Source: Myxococcales bacterium 68-20
Lineage (GTDB): Bacteria > Myxococcota_A > Polyangia > Polyangiales > Polyangiaceae
Assembly: GCA_001899635.1 (NCBI GenBank)
Contig: MKVQ01000015.1
Location: 21,223 to 85,222 of the forward strand
Direction of reading: 5' to 3'
Length of the DNA: 64,000 bases
The notes below the pieces were generated by a model. It was given only the letters and a program-made list of their open reading frames with translations, did not search any database and was not told where the DNA came from. Below are positions 1 to 8,902 of the stretch, piece by piece (the stretch's first letter is position 1; each line of letters starts with the position of its first letter). Both the position numbers and the translations under genes were made by a program.

Positions 1-429
1 AAGCGTCGTCTCGAGCGCGGGGGGTGCACGTGCGGGATCCCTCGACGGGGTCGGGCTCGGTCTCGTCGTCGGCGGCATCGACTCGCGCACGGCGCGCGCT
101 CGCGCCGGCGGCGGGATCGGCTTCGTGGGCGGCATCGACTCGCGCGCGGCTCCTGCTCTTGCCGTCGGCGCGATCGGCTTGGTCGTGGGCGGCGTCGATT
201 GGTGCGTGGGCGCCCTCGTAGCGGCCTTCGACGCGTGCGCGGCAGGCTTCGCAATCGGAGGTTTTGCCGCCGCGGGGCCCTGCGTGGTCGGCGAGCGGAC
301 GACGGGCGCCTTCGTCGCGCCGATCGGCCGAAGCTGCGGGCGTTTCGGTTGCTGTGGCGGCGCAGGGGATGCCGGCCGAGCGGGCGGCGGTGGTCGGTTC
401 GAACCTCCGCCTCCCTGCTTGGTCGTCAT
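1..429 (-). CDS. Proline-rich protein, N-terminal part (runs off left edge)
   Basis: An ATG at 427-429 opens a minus-strand frame that continues to base 1 without a stop, so only the first 143 residues are visible. They are almost entirely Pro, Ala, Thr, Arg and Lys, with Gly-rich residues 6-9. A degenerate motif occurs three times: QSTPPTTKPIAP near residue 77, RESMPPTKPIPP near 97 and RESMPPTTRPSP near 116. Such linkers often precede a membrane helix or a kinase or FHA domain in myxobacterial proteins, but no domain is visible here. It starts 36 bases after the stop of the next minus-strand gene and may share its transcript. No clear ribosome binding site is visible. Function unknown. Confidence 0.5.
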   Translation of the reverse strand, partial: MTTKQGGGGSNRPPPPARPASPAPPQQPKRPQLRPIGATKAPVVRSPTTQGPAAAKPPIAKPAAHASKAATRAPTHQSTPPTTKPIAPTARAGAARESMPPTKPIPPPARARAVRESMPPTTRPSPTPSRDPARAPPALETTL

Positions 430-465
430 CGCGGCGTGATGCTAGCGCGCCTCGTTCGCGACCGA

Positions 466-1869
466 CTACTGCTCGCGTCTTGCGGGGATCGGCGCGGGCC
501 GCGACGGGCGCGCGGCCGGAAGGTGACCGCCGGGGCGGTGCGACTGGGCGCGTGTCGTGGGGGATGTCGTCGCTGCCCGTGCCTGCGCAGTCGTGGTCGC
601 GGACGCCTTCGAGCCGGCGGGTGTCGACGTCGTCGCCTTCGCGCCGGCCGGACCTTCGTGGAGGCTGGCGGCGGGCGGGGCAACGGGGGGCGGCAGCCTC
701 TCGACCGGGGCGAGGAGCGCTCCTGCCGCGGGACGCTCGCGGAGGTTCGCGGCCGACGGGGCGATGGGCGGCGCCTCGACCGGATCGACGCGCACCGGCG
801 TGGGCTCCGGCGCATTCGCTGCCGCAGCGGCTCGAGCACGCGGCCGGAACGCGAAGAGGACGAGGATGCTCGCCACGAGCGCGATGGCGGTGACGATCAC
901 GGCGATGCGCTGCGCCGGGACCTTCGCCGCCGTCGGGTGGCTCGGGTAGGGGACCGGCGTCCACGCGGGGAACGGGCCCAGCTCGGCGGGAGGGTGGGGG
1001 CCGAGGCCCGAGCTCGGGAATGGTCGCGGGGAAGCTGGCGCCGCGAGCGGCGCGACGCGGGTGATGCGGGTGACGTTGTCCTCCGGCGTCGTGATCATCT
1101 CGAGCGGCGTCGGGAGCGCCGTCGCGAACGGGGTGGGCGGTAACGAGGCGACCGGCGACCCGCCGCCGGCGTGCGCCACGGGGATCCCTCGCGTGGGCAC
1201 GGGCACGGGCGCTTGCGTGCTCTCGCTCTCCGGCGCGACCGGCGCGCTCGCGTCGCTCCGCGTTTGCGGCGGGAGCGCCGGAAGCGGTGGGAGCGTCGGA
1301 GGCGGGAGGGTGAACCGCGGTGGTGGCGCGGTGTCGCGACGGAGCGTCGTGGCGGTGGGGCGAGCGTCGTCGTCCTGGTCCGAGGTCCTCTCGTGAGGCA
1401 CGTCTTCGCGCACGCGGAACGACGCCGTCAGCGTCGGCGGATCGGGCTCGTCGAGCGGCACCGCGTGCGAGCGCGTGAGCGTCTCCGGATCGTTCGGGGG
1501 AAGCGTCGCCGGGGCATGCGCCAGGCCCGTCCGGTCGCTCGATCCTTCCGGCGGCGCGAGCGAGGGCCGGCGGCTGAGCGTCGACGGCTCGCTCCAGTCG
1601 GCGTCGGCAGGACCGATGGTCGCGTTCTCCGAAAGCTCGGCCGAGCGCGACACCCTCACCTCCGGGGCCGAGCGGACGGGGCTCGCGTTCGTCCGTGCGG
1701 CGATGGCCTCGTGTCCGGGGAGCCCGCCCGGAGGAGCGGGGGCCGGCCTCAGCGCCCTCGCCGGGACCACGCCGCGCTCCTCTGCGAACGTGACGTTGTC
1801 CACTGCCGCTTCCGCGAGCGGAGCGCCCGACGCCGGCGGCAGTGATTCCGGAGCACGAGGAGGAAGCAC
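466..1869 (-). CDS. Proline-rich single-pass membrane protein of unknown function
   Basis: The frame gives 467 residues from a GTG. Residues 1-320 are a low-complexity Pro/Ala/Ser/Thr region with acidic patches. Residues 321-341 form one good hydrophobic helix (RIAVIVTAIALVASILVLFA), followed by an Arg-rich stop-transfer stretch. The rest is another Ala/Pro/Thr-rich tail ending in Arg-rich sequence. No enzymatic domain is visible. The layout resembles the region after the catalytic domain of myxobacterial kinases, but no kinase domain precedes it. Positive residues directly after the helix suggest that the C-terminal tail is cytoplasmic. The exact start is uncertain because there is no strong Shine-Dalgarno sequence. 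Function unknown. Confidence 0.6.
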   Translation of the reverse strand: MLPPRAPESLPPASGAPLAEAAVDNVTFAEERGVVPARALRPAPAPPGGLPGHEAIAARTNASPVRSAPEVRVSRSAELSENATIGPADADWSEPSTLSRRPSLAPPEGSSDRTGLAHAPATLPPNDPETLTRSHAVPLDEPDPPTLTASFRVREDVPHERTSDQDDDARPTATTLRRDTAPPPRFTLPPPTLPPLPALPPQTRSDASAPVAPESESTQAPVPVPTRGIPVAHAGGGSPVASLPPTPFATALPTPLEMITTPEDNVTRITRVAPLAAPASPRPFPSSGLGPHPPAELGPFPAWTPVPYPSHPTAAKVPAQRIAVIVTAIALVASILVLFAFRPRARAAAAANAPEPTPVRVDPVEAPPIAPSAANLRERPAAGALLAPVERLPPPVAPPAASLHEGPAGAKATTSTPAGSKASATTTAQARAATTSPTTRAQSHRPGGHLPAARPSRPAPIPARREQ

Positions 1870-1997
1870 GACGGTTGCCCGTGCACACGTGATGCCGCTG
1901 GGATCGCTACATCGAGGGGCGATGATTCCAGGGCCGCTGCGTCTTTTTCAGCGAGCTCGCGCTCGGTCGCGGCGCCGGCTCGCGTACGCTCACGACC

Positions 1998-2678
1998 ATG
2001 GAGCGGCGCGGCAGGTCGGCAAACCTCGTCCTCCTCGCCATGCTCGTCGTCGGTGTGTGCGGATGCGAGCGAGGCTGCCTTGCGCGGTGGCTCGAGGACC
2101 GCGGCGCTGGGGGGCTTTCACCCGAAGGGCCGGGTGGCGAAGCCCCAGCTGGCAAACCGCGCACCCTGGGGCTGGAGGGCACCGACTGCTCCGACGGCCT
2201 TCTGCGATGCGTCGAGGGCAGGGTAGAGGCCTCGCGTGCGGCTCACCTTCCGCATGGGTGTGGAGGCGGAGCCGGAGGAACAGAGCGCCGGACCGCATGC
2301 GAGTGCCCGTGGGATTTCGTCATGCAGTGCGCATCAGGTTGTGCGCGCGAGGGGCTCGAGGCGATCGGCGTGTTATCGGACGCAGGCGCGGTGCAGCTCT
2401 GCCGGCCGTCGGCTCCGGTGGCCCGTCCCGTCCTTCCCGGTGACCCGGTCCCGACCGACATCTGCACGAGCGAAGGCGTGGCGTGTGTGGATGGGATCAT
2501 CCGCGCATGCGAGGCGCCCGGGCTTCCCACCCGCGCCGTCGCGACCTGTCTGAATGGTTGCCAGTCGCATGTCGGCATGGACGGCTGGGGAGACGACAGC
2601 GGGGACCCTGGGGCGCTGAAGGACCCCGATGGAGTCGCTTCGATCCTCTGTCGACGCGATCACGCTGAACGCCGGTAA
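1998..2678 (+). CDS. Cys-rich putative lipoprotein
   Basis: The 226-residue product starts with a basic n-region (MERRGRS), a hydrophobic core and the lipobox-like VCGC near residues 20-23, so it is probably lipidated and exported. The mature part contains about a dozen Cys residues in short spacings (for example the TDCSDGLLRCVEG and ICTSEGVACVDGIIRAC segments). Its two halves look alike, as in a duplicated small disulphide-bonded module. There are no catalytic motifs. Cys-rich lipoproteins of this kind are common in myxobacteria and mostly uncharacterised. It is divergent from the proline-rich membrane protein on its left. Function unknown. Confidence 0.7.
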   Translation: MERRGRSANLVLLAMLVVGVCGCERGCLARWLEDRGAGGLSPEGPGGEAPAGKPRTLGLEGTDCSDGLLRCVEGRVEASRAAHLPHGCGGGAGGTERRTACECPWDFVMQCASGCAREGLEAIGVLSDAGAVQLCRPSAPVARPVLPGDPVPTDICTSEGVACVDGIIRACEAPGLPTRAVATCLNGCQSHVGMDGWGDDSGDPGALKDPDGVASILCRRDHAERR

Positions 2679-3195
2679 CGCGCAACGCGCTTCGCGAGCG
2701 AATACGCCCACGCGCGAAGCCGTCGCGTCGATCTTCGACTGCCCTATGACGCTCGCGTCACGGGCGTGGCACGCAGGTGAGCGTTCCCGCTCGGTCACTC
2801 GTCGTCGCTGCCTCTTGTTCACGGCGCTGCGGGGGGCGCGCGCCCCGAATTTCCCGGGGGTTCGAGCGATCGACATCAGAAAGATGACGGCGTCGCGCGG
2901 AGGTTTGTACGATTTTTCATGGGGAACGAGAGACGTTCCGGCGCGCTTCGGCGCGCCCGGAGCGAGGGAGTCGCTCGTCCTCCGAACCCGACCCAGTTCC
3001 CAGATTGAGCAACGAGACACACTTTAGACTGTGGCGAGCCGCTTGCTTCCAAGAGAGACCGCACCCGACGGGTCAGCCGGGTGACGGGGTAGCAGGGTAG
3101 GACCTGCACCCCGCGGAAGCACTCGAAGGGCAGGGAGGCAGCCTCGGTCGGATTCGAAACGGATCGCTCCGAAGGTTGGAAGGCGGAACAGAACG
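2679..3195. other. Intergenic stretch without a convincing gene
   Basis: No reading frame here has codon use like its neighbours. It contains a 14-base perfect palindrome GGGGCGCGCGCCCC at 2833-2846, which could form a hairpin after the upstream lipoprotein gene although no T tract follows. It also has some of the less GC-rich sequence in the area (around 2890-2925 and 3000-3030). That part probably carries the promoter of the next gene, but I cannot place convincing -35 and -10 boxes. Confidence 0.5.
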
Positions 3196-4185
3196 ATGAA
3201 TCGCGCGAAGCTCGGCTCGGTTCTCTTCATCAGTGCCATGGTCGTGTCGCTCGTCGCTCCACGGGAGAACGAGGCGCTCGCGGACCGCGGCGGCGTCAAT
3301 CCTCTCCTGCCTCGCGTCATCGAGAACGCGAAGGTGGAGCCGGCGCCGCTGGCGGTGCTTGCGAACGCGGGCCTCAAGGCCGTCGCGACGCCCGAGATTG
3401 GCACGACCGGCAGCTGCCCCGACGGAATGCTCGAGGTCGAGGGCGACTGGTGCCCGGACGTCGAGCAGAAGTGCCTGCGCTACATCGACCCGGAGGGCGT
3501 CTTCCCCCGCCGCTGCGCCGAGTTCGCGCCGACGTCCAAGTGCAACGGCAAGACGACCAAGAAGCATTTCTGCATCGACCGCTACGAGTGGCCGAACAAG
3601 GCCGGTGAGAACCCGGTCGTCATGAAGACCTGGTACGACGCGCGGGACGCGTGTGCAGGCGCGGGCAAGCGTCTCTGCGGCGACAGCGAATGGACCGTGG
3701 CGTGCGAGGGCCAGGAGCGGCTGCCGTACCCGTACGGCTACGACCGCAACTCGGAGGCGTGCAACATCGACAAGCCGCACCCGGACGTGAACGAGAAGGC
3801 GCTCGGCTCGGCTGACCCGAAGGTCCGCGATGCGGAGGCGAAGCGCCTCTGGCAGGGTGAGCCGAGCGGCTCGCGGTCCTCGTGCGTCAGCCCCTACGGC
3901 GTGTTCGACATGACCGGCAACGTCGACGAGTGGGTCGTCAACGAGAGCGGCCAGCCGTACAAGAGCGGCCTTAAGGGTGGCTACTGGGGGCCCGTCCGCG
4001 ATCGCTGCCGTCCGATGACGACGATCCACTCGGAGGGCTTCTCGTTCTACCAGATCGGCTTCCGCTGCTGCTCCGACGTCCCGACCGCGGCTCCGTCGAA
4101 GGAGCCGGCGCCGATCGGACCCGCGACCAACAACCCGGCCCTGCCGAGCACGAACCCGCCGCCGAGCGCCGTCATCGGTAGCTGA
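3196..4185 (+). CDS. Secreted formylglycine-generating-enzyme-like (FGE-sulfatase domain) protein
   Basis: The product has 329 residues. Residues 1-30 form a signal peptide (KLGSVLFISAMVVSLVAP core, then ALA-D). From about residue 75 the sequence is a typical FGE/SUMF1-fold domain: CPDGMLEV start, YEWPNKAGENPV, GKRLCGDSEW, YPYGYD, the MTGNVDEWV hallmark and the terminal GFRCC. Family members include sulfatase-activating enzymes, but many secreted myxobacterial copies with this Cys-rich pattern are probably binding or structural proteins. A Pro/Ala tail of about 30 residues follows. A second, shorter homologue lies at 44499-45317. Substrate unknown; I infer a non-catalytic or undefined role in the envelope. 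Confidence 0.85.
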   Translation: MNRAKLGSVLFISAMVVSLVAPRENEALADRGGVNPLLPRVIENAKVEPAPLAVLANAGLKAVATPEIGTTGSCPDGMLEVEGDWCPDVEQKCLRYIDPEGVFPRRCAEFAPTSKCNGKTTKKHFCIDRYEWPNKAGENPVVMKTWYDARDACAGAGKRLCGDSEWTVACEGQERLPYPYGYDRNSEACNIDKPHPDVNEKALGSADPKVRDAEAKRLWQGEPSGSRSSCVSPYGVFDMTGNVDEWVVNESGQPYKSGLKGGYWGPVRDRCRPMTTIHSEGFSFYQIGFRCCSDVPTAAPSKEPAPIGPATNNPALPSTNPPPSAVIGS

Positions 4186-4218
4186 GCGCGACCGGTCGTG
4201 AGGATGTGAGCCGAGCCG

Positions 4219-4683
4219 TCAGGGCTCCGTCGCTTCGGCGTCGGAGCCCGCGTCTTTTTGCACGGGCGCGCCGGAGGGCCGCTTCGGCGGATCGCCGTAG
4301 TCGTTGCGCAGCTTGCGCGCGAGCGAGTCGACGAGCACCTGCTCGTGGTAGCCCGGCATCTGCGGGATCTGCACGACGACGCGCACCGCGCCAGTTTCCT
4401 TCGTGCGGATGAACTCCATCGATCCGGGCACCGCCTTCTTTCCGCTCTCGGGGGAGACGTAGTCGAAGAGCAAGTAGCCGGCGCCCTCGTCCTTCTCGGT
4501 GATCTTCAGCCCGAGATCGACGCGGACGAGCCGTGTGCCGGCGTTCCAGGTGCGGTCGTACCCGTACGAGGACTCGTACGAGCTCTTGGCGGACGCCTCT
4601 TCCGACTGCAAGGCGAGCGGGGCGGCCAACGCGAGCGCGACGCAGATCGAAGCAGCCCTGAGACCGTGCCGAGCGAGACGCAT
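4219..4683 (-). CDS. Small secreted protein of unknown function
   Basis: The chosen ATG at 4681-4683 gives 154 residues beginning with a clear signal peptide (MRLARHGLRAAS, then an Ala/Leu core ending near EEASA). The frame is open upstream for 29 more residues, but those are GC-poor, untypical and overlap a repeat, so the inner start is preferred. The mature part is soluble, with an aromatic SSYESSYGYDRTW segment, a beta-rich middle (LVRVDLGLKITEKD) and a charged C-terminus. I recognise no family. It is convergent with the FGE-like gene, 33 bases away, and divergent from the GntR regulator. Confidence 0.7.
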   Translation of the reverse strand: MRLARHGLRAASICVALALAAPLALQSEEASAKSSYESSYGYDRTWNAGTRLVRVDLGLKITEKDEGAGYLLFDYVSPESGKKAVPGSMEFIRTKETGAVRVVVQIPQMPGYHEQVLVDSLARKLRNDYGDPPKRPSGAPVQKDAGSDAEATEP

Positions 4684-4727
4684 GCTTCCGCCGAAGTAAG
4701 GGCAGAAGGGCGGGCCGGGCCAACTAT

Positions 4728-4778
4728 TTGGGGTTGCGCCCCAACCACCCGCAGTGATGCCCCCAACCACCCGCAGTG
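4728..4778. repeat. Hairpin plus tandem 18-base repeat, copy A of a dispersed element
   Basis: TTGGGG (4728-4733) and CCCCAA (4739-4744) form a stem. The right arm begins an 18-base unit CCCCAACCACCCGCAGTG (4739-4756) that is repeated exactly at 4761-4778. The reverse complement of the unit occurs with one mismatch at 12641-12658, again joined to the same TTGGGG/CCCCAA stem. This marks a dispersed intergenic element with a hairpin. Confidence 0.7.
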
Positions 4779-4791
4779 GGAGACAAACCTG

Positions 4792-4831
4792 TTGACTCGA
4801 AATAAATCGGATCTATTCATTGTCACCAGAC
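4792..4831 (+). promoter_or_regulatory. Putative promoter and operator of the GntR/C45 operon
   Basis: TTGACT (4792-4797) and TATTCA (4814-4819) are separated by 16 bases in an unusually AT-rich patch just before the regulator start. The segment 4801-4821 (AATAAATCGG, then ATCTATTCATT) is an imperfect palindrome of the size GntR dimers bind. It overlaps the -10 box, which suggests autorepression. With ATG at 4832 the transcript would have almost no leader. Confidence 0.45.
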
Positions 4832-5641
4832 ATGACGGTCGAGCGGAAGGCAGATGCGGTGGCGGACGATCTCCTCGAGCGCATCGCGGGGCGCGAGCTC
4901 GCGGTCGGGTCGATCCTGCCGAAGGAAGCGGAGCTCGCCGACCACTACGGCGTTGGGCGCAGTGTGATCCGCGAGGCGATCAAGCTGCTCGAGGTGCACG
5001 GTCTCGTCCGTCCGACGCGGCGTCTTGGCACCGTGGTCCTCGACCCGCTCGCCTCGACGAGCCCGGAGGTCGTTCGCGCGCTGCTCGTCCGCAACGGGCA
5101 CATCGATCTCGACTTCTTCACCGGCTGGCTCGAGGTCCGCGCAGCGATCGATGCTCAGATGTGCGAGCTCGCGGCGAGGCGGCGAACGCCGGCCGACCTC
5201 CGGGCGCTCGAAGCCGCCCTCGAGGCGATGCGCGCGTCCACGGCGCGACACGAGGCATTCAACGAGGCGACCCAGCAGCTGGCGTTCGCGCTCGCGCAAG
5301 CCTCGCACAACCCGCTCTTCACCGTGCTCGCGCGCTGGCACGCGCGCGTGGTCGCCGACCTCGATCACGTGTTCCGTACCGTGCGGAGCGCGTCGGTGCC
5401 GCACGTCGCGGGTGTGGAGATGATGCTCGAGTGCATCCGTCGCGGAGACGCCGCGACCACCAAGGAGCTCGTGACCACGTTCCACGTGTGGGCCACTCCG
5501 CGGCTGCTCGCTGCGGCCCGCCTCGCGAACGGGGAAGCACCTGCCGACTCGAAGGTCGAGCCCGAGAGCCGAAACGCTCCCTCGCCCAGCCGTTCCAAGC
5601 GCCCCACCTCGCCAAAGAAGAGCAAGGAGAAGCACGCATGA
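4832..5641 (+). CDS. GntR/FadR-family transcriptional regulator
   Basis: The product has 269 residues from ATG 4832; a TTG at 4820 is a possible alternative. Residues 5-70 form the GntR winged helix: LPKEAELADHYGVGRSVIRE, then AIKLLEVHGLVRP and a wing with RLGTVV. The following roughly 150 residues are all-helical, matching an FCD (FadR C-terminal) effector domain. They include HNPLFTVL and a C-terminal His-containing helix, as in FCD proteins that bind carboxylates through a metal. A lysine/serine-rich tail of about 45 residues is unusual. The stop overlaps the start of the C45 gene by 4 bases (ATGA), so it probably controls that enzyme and itself in response to a small acid. Confidence 0.9.
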   Translation: MTVERKADAVADDLLERIAGRELAVGSILPKEAELADHYGVGRSVIREAIKLLEVHGLVRPTRRLGTVVLDPLASTSPEVVRALLVRNGHIDLDFFTGWLEVRAAIDAQMCELAARRRTPADLRALEAALEAMRASTARHEAFNEATQQLAFALAQASHNPLFTVLARWHARVVADLDHVFRTVRSASVPHVAGVEMMLECIRRGDAATTKELVTTFHVWATPRLLAAARLANGEAPADSKVEPESRNAPSPSRSKRPTSPKKSKEKHA

Positions 5642-7395
5642 CGCTAGCCAGCGATCCGACCCTCGCCTCCGCCGTTCAGCCGTCGTCGGACGAGCCCGTC
5701 ACTACCTTCGGCCCCGCGACGAGGAGGCGCGTCGCGGGGCTGCACGTGCTCACGCTGAAGGGGAGCTTCTACGAGATGGGCAGGCAACACGGTCGTCTGC
5801 TCGGCGAAGAGATGCGTACCGGCCCGCTGGCGTACTACCGCAGCTTCGTCGAGAAGCTGTTCGGTGGAGCCCGCTTCGGCGGTATCGGCGCGGCCTCGTT
5901 CCAGCTCCTCCAGCGCACCGTCGGCTCGCGTGTCGGCGCGACGCTCCCCGAGTTCGCTCGCGAGACCGTTCGCGGGCTCGCGGACGGATCGGGCATCGGG
6001 ATGAAGGCGATGCTCGAGGGGGCAACGATGCCCGACTCGATGCTGTGGCTGGCGTCGAGGCTGATGCAGATCCGAGGCGCGGGGCCGGCGATGCACCATC
6101 GCGTCGGCCTCGGGCTTGGATGCACGAGCGCGATCGCCTGGGGAGACGCGACGCGTGACGGTCGCCTGCTCCACGCGCGGAATTTCGACTACCACGGCGT
6201 CGACGCGTGGCCGCGGACGCAGGCGGTGCTCTTCCACGAGCCCGACGACGGCATGAAGTACGTCTCCGTCGCCGCGGCCGGCGTCGCGCTCGGCGGCATC
6301 ACCGCCATGAACGAGGCGGGGCTCACGCTCACCGTACACCAGCACATGTTCACCGATCGGGTGAAGCTCGGCGGGACGCCGATCGGCGTCACCGGCGACG
6401 TCGTCATGCGCAAGGCCGAGACGCTCGACGACGCCGCGCGCATCCTGAACGAGCAGACGCCGATCGGCTGCTGGACGTACCTCGTCACCGACGGCAAGCG
6501 GCGCGAGGTCCTCTGCCACGAGGAGAACCCGTATCGGAAGGCCGCAATCCGTCATGGTGGCGGCGACGGGGCATCGGGCGGGACGTTCGGCTACGCCAAC
6601 ATCTACCTGGATGGCGATCTCGGCGACACCGAGCTCGATCTCTACGGCTCGTACTGGAGGCACAACCGGAGTCGCTTCGAGCGCACGAACGCGTTGCTCG
6701 CCGAGCGCGCGGGATCACTCGATCCCGAGGCGATGGGAGCGATCCTCGCCGACGTCGGCGACGGCGCGTGCCGCATCCGCGGGAGCATCGCGATGGTCCT
6801 CACCGTCGGCTCGGTCGTCTTCCGTCCCGAGGACGGCGTGGTCTGGGTCGCGAATGGCGAGGCGCCCACGAGCCACAACACCTTCGTCCCGTTCTCGCTG
6901 AGGACGCAGCGTCACGCTCCGGAAGAAGGGGCCTTCGTCGCGCGCGAGCTGACCCCATCGGCGCGGCGCGCGTTCGACCACTTCCGCCGCGCGTACCTCG
7001 CGTACGTCGACGACTCGGACGTGCCCCGCGCGCGCCGGGAGGTCGCGGAGGCCTGCGAGCTCGAGCCGCGGCAGTCCGTGTATCATGCACTGATGGGCCT
7101 GCTCGCGCTCAACGACGGCGATCCGAGCGCCGCGGCAGTGAAGCTCGATCAAGCGATCCAGCTCGGGCACGAGGACGAAGCGCGCGTCGCGGCGTTCCAT
7201 CTCTGGCGGGCCCGCGCGTTCGACCTCCTCGGGCGCCGTTCCGAGGCGCTTCGTGACTACCGCCGCGTGCTCGGACTTCGCGCCGATCGCGCGGTCGACG
7301 TCGCCGCCCGCCGTGGTCTCGCTCGCACGTACTCGATCGCTCGCGCACGTCGCTTCCATGTCGACATGGCGCTTGCGGACGTCGTCCAGCCGTAG
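5638..7395 (+). CDS. C45-family Ntn hydrolase (acyltransferase/peptidase) with TPR-like C-terminus
   Basis: The product has 585 residues. The N-terminal part carries the family's GSFYEMGRQHG motif. The mature nucleophile is predicted at Cys162 in LGLGCTSAIAWG, followed by DGRLLHARNFDY. In the acyl-CoA:6-aminopenicillanate acyltransferase/C45 family, self-cleavage before this Cys creates the active N-terminal nucleophile, which hydrolyses or transfers amide-bound acyl groups. From about residue 440, helical repeats with A/L/G patterns (YHALMGLLALNDGD, RAFDLLGRRSEALRDY) look like two or three TPRs, not part of the core family, and may bind a partner. No signal peptide is visible. It is coupled to the upstream GntR regulator. 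Substrate unknown. Confidence 0.88.
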   Translation: MTLASDPTLASAVQPSSDEPVTTFGPATRRRVAGLHVLTLKGSFYEMGRQHGRLLGEEMRTGPLAYYRSFVEKLFGGARFGGIGAASFQLLQRTVGSRVGATLPEFARETVRGLADGSGIGMKAMLEGATMPDSMLWLASRLMQIRGAGPAMHHRVGLGLGCTSAIAWGDATRDGRLLHARNFDYHGVDAWPRTQAVLFHEPDDGMKYVSVAAAGVALGGITAMNEAGLTLTVHQHMFTDRVKLGGTPIGVTGDVVMRKAETLDDAARILNEQTPIGCWTYLVTDGKRREVLCHEENPYRKAAIRHGGGDGASGGTFGYANIYLDGDLGDTELDLYGSYWRHNRSRFERTNALLAERAGSLDPEAMGAILADVGDGACRIRGSIAMVLTVGSVVFRPEDGVVWVANGEAPTSHNTFVPFSLRTQRHAPEEGAFVARELTPSARRAFDHFRRAYLAYVDDSDVPRARREVAEACELEPRQSVYHALMGLLALNDGDPSAAAVKLDQAIQLGHEDEARVAAFHLWRARAFDLLGRRSEALRDYRRVLGLRADRAVDVAARRGLARTYSIARARRFHVDMALADVVQP

Positions 7396-7483
7396 CGCTC
7401 ACGTGACCACGCGAAGGTGGGAAGGAGCGGCGATTCGATCCCGCTCTTCCCGCTCTGGCTCGACGGATCGGGGGGGCCGACGC

Positions 7484-8644
7484 TCAGCGGCTCTCGACGC
7501 GGAGCGACGCCGGTGGCTCGTTCGCGTCGGCAGCCTCTGCCGAGCCGTCGTTCGCCAGCACGGGCGACGCCGCGAGCGCCTTGAGCGCGGAGCGATCGAT
7601 CACCAGGAAGAAGGCGGCAGAGCCGATCGTCCAGACGAGCTGGATCGCGTAGAGGAGGAACACGTACGCCGAGCCTGCCCCGGTCACCACGTCCGTCGGG
7701 AAGTACATCGTCATGCCGGCGTAGATGCCCGCCTGGAAGACGCCGAGCAGGCCGGGCGGACCGGGGATCAGGATCGTGCAGCCGAGCATGCCCATGAGGG
7801 CGCAGGCCTCTCCGAACGTGATGGGCGTGCCATCGGCGTGGACGACGCCGCAGCCCCACGCGAGGAGCCACATCCCGAAGGCGTTGATGCCCCAATAGAG
7901 CGTCGTCTCGACGAGGAACCCGCCGGCGTCGCGCCCGCGCCCGAGGAAGTGGAGGCCGTTGGCGAGCTTCTCCGCGGTGTCCGCGAGCTTCTCGCCAAGC
8001 TTCTTCGACACGAGGCCGAAGACGGCGAGCGTCATGCGCCGCGCCCAGCCGCGCGCGAAGTAGAACACCGCGATCGTGACGAACGCGGTGGTGAAGACGC
8101 CGAGCATCACGAAGCCGCTCGTGCGCACCTGCGCGACGCTGATCGGCAAGCCGACCACGCGGCTCGGGAGCGGATCGATCGTCGGCACGAAGACGAGCGC
8201 GATCGCGAGCACGATCGACAGGTAGAGGCCGTCGACGACGCGCTCGGCGACGACGGTGCCGGTCGCCGACGACATCGAGATCTTGCCCTTCTCCCGCAGC
8301 ATGTACGGGCGGACGATCTCGCCGATGCGGAAGGGCATGAGCAGGATGGCCGCGAAGCCGATCCACGAGACGGCGAGGACTCGCTTCCGCGGGACGTCCG
8401 CGAAGGATCGGAGCAGGTACCGCCACCGGACGGCGCGGAAGTAGCTCATGACCCCGAGGGTCGCGAGGTACGCGGGGATGACCAGCCAGTTGACGTGGGC
8501 GAAGTTGCCGCCCTCTGGCACCAGTGTCAGGCCCCCCTTCTGCAGTGTGAAAACGATTCCCGCCGTGATGATGACCGAGGCGAGCAGCTTTGCGGCGTTG
8601 CGCCGAAGAAAGCCTTTTTGTTCTTGCGGCTTGTCCGTGGCCAT
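7484..8644 (-). CDS. Integral membrane protein, LPG-synthase-TM / UPF0104 family
   Basis: The 386-residue product has about eight hydrophobic helices with the family's characteristic RAVRWRYLLR, a long MPFRIGEIVRPYMLREK segment, a TVVAERVVDGLYL segment and the LIPGPPGLLGVFQAG loop. The family covers the flippase-like membrane half of MprF and many stand-alone proteins beside polysaccharide or lipid-sugar genes. The catalytic lysyltransferase half of MprF is absent, so this is not an aminoacyl-phosphatidylglycerol synthase. It lies 258 bases after the nucleotide-sugar dehydrogenase on the same strand, consistent with moving or assembling a lipid-linked glycan. The acidic, Ala-rich tail is cytoplasmic by inference. 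Confidence 0.85.
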   Translation of the reverse strand: MATDKPQEQKGFLRRNAAKLLASVIITAGIVFTLQKGGLTLVPEGGNFAHVNWLVIPAYLATLGVMSYFRAVRWRYLLRSFADVPRKRVLAVSWIGFAAILLMPFRIGEIVRPYMLREKGKISMSSATGTVVAERVVDGLYLSIVLAIALVFVPTIDPLPSRVVGLPISVAQVRTSGFVMLGVFTTAFVTIAVFYFARGWARRMTLAVFGLVSKKLGEKLADTAEKLANGLHFLGRGRDAGGFLVETTLYWGINAFGMWLLAWGCGVVHADGTPITFGEACALMGMLGCTILIPGPPGLLGVFQAGIYAGMTMYFPTDVVTGAGSAYVFLLYAIQLVWTIGSAAFFLVIDRSALKALAASPVLANDGSAEAADANEPPASLRVESR

Positions 8645-8902
8645 CGGTTTCCGGGAGGGGGCGAGGAGGCGTCTGCGCGGGCCGGGCTCCGGCCGAGCCC
8701 GCTGCGTATAGCACGTCTCGTACTCAGGGCGGGCGCGCCTGTGGGCAGCGCGCTCGAGCGGTGCTTGGCGCCTCCTGCTCAGTTCCGGAGGTGGGGGAGA
8801 GGAGAGTGCGAGGAGGGGGGAAGGCGAGGCGGCTCGATCGATCCGAACGTCCGCCCGTCGACGCGTCAGCGATCCCGGTCGACCGGCGCTCGGCCGGCCG
8901 CC

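Noticed and set aside
4258-5637. Upstream extension of the C45 enzyme frame to a 1045-residue protein
   Set aside because: The extra part runs antisense and out of frame through the small secreted protein and the GntR gene, is Arg-rich, and a coupled ATG exists at 5638.
7484-8644. MprF lysyl-phosphatidylglycerol synthase
   Set aside because: Only the flippase-like membrane half is present; the catalytic transferase domain is missing.
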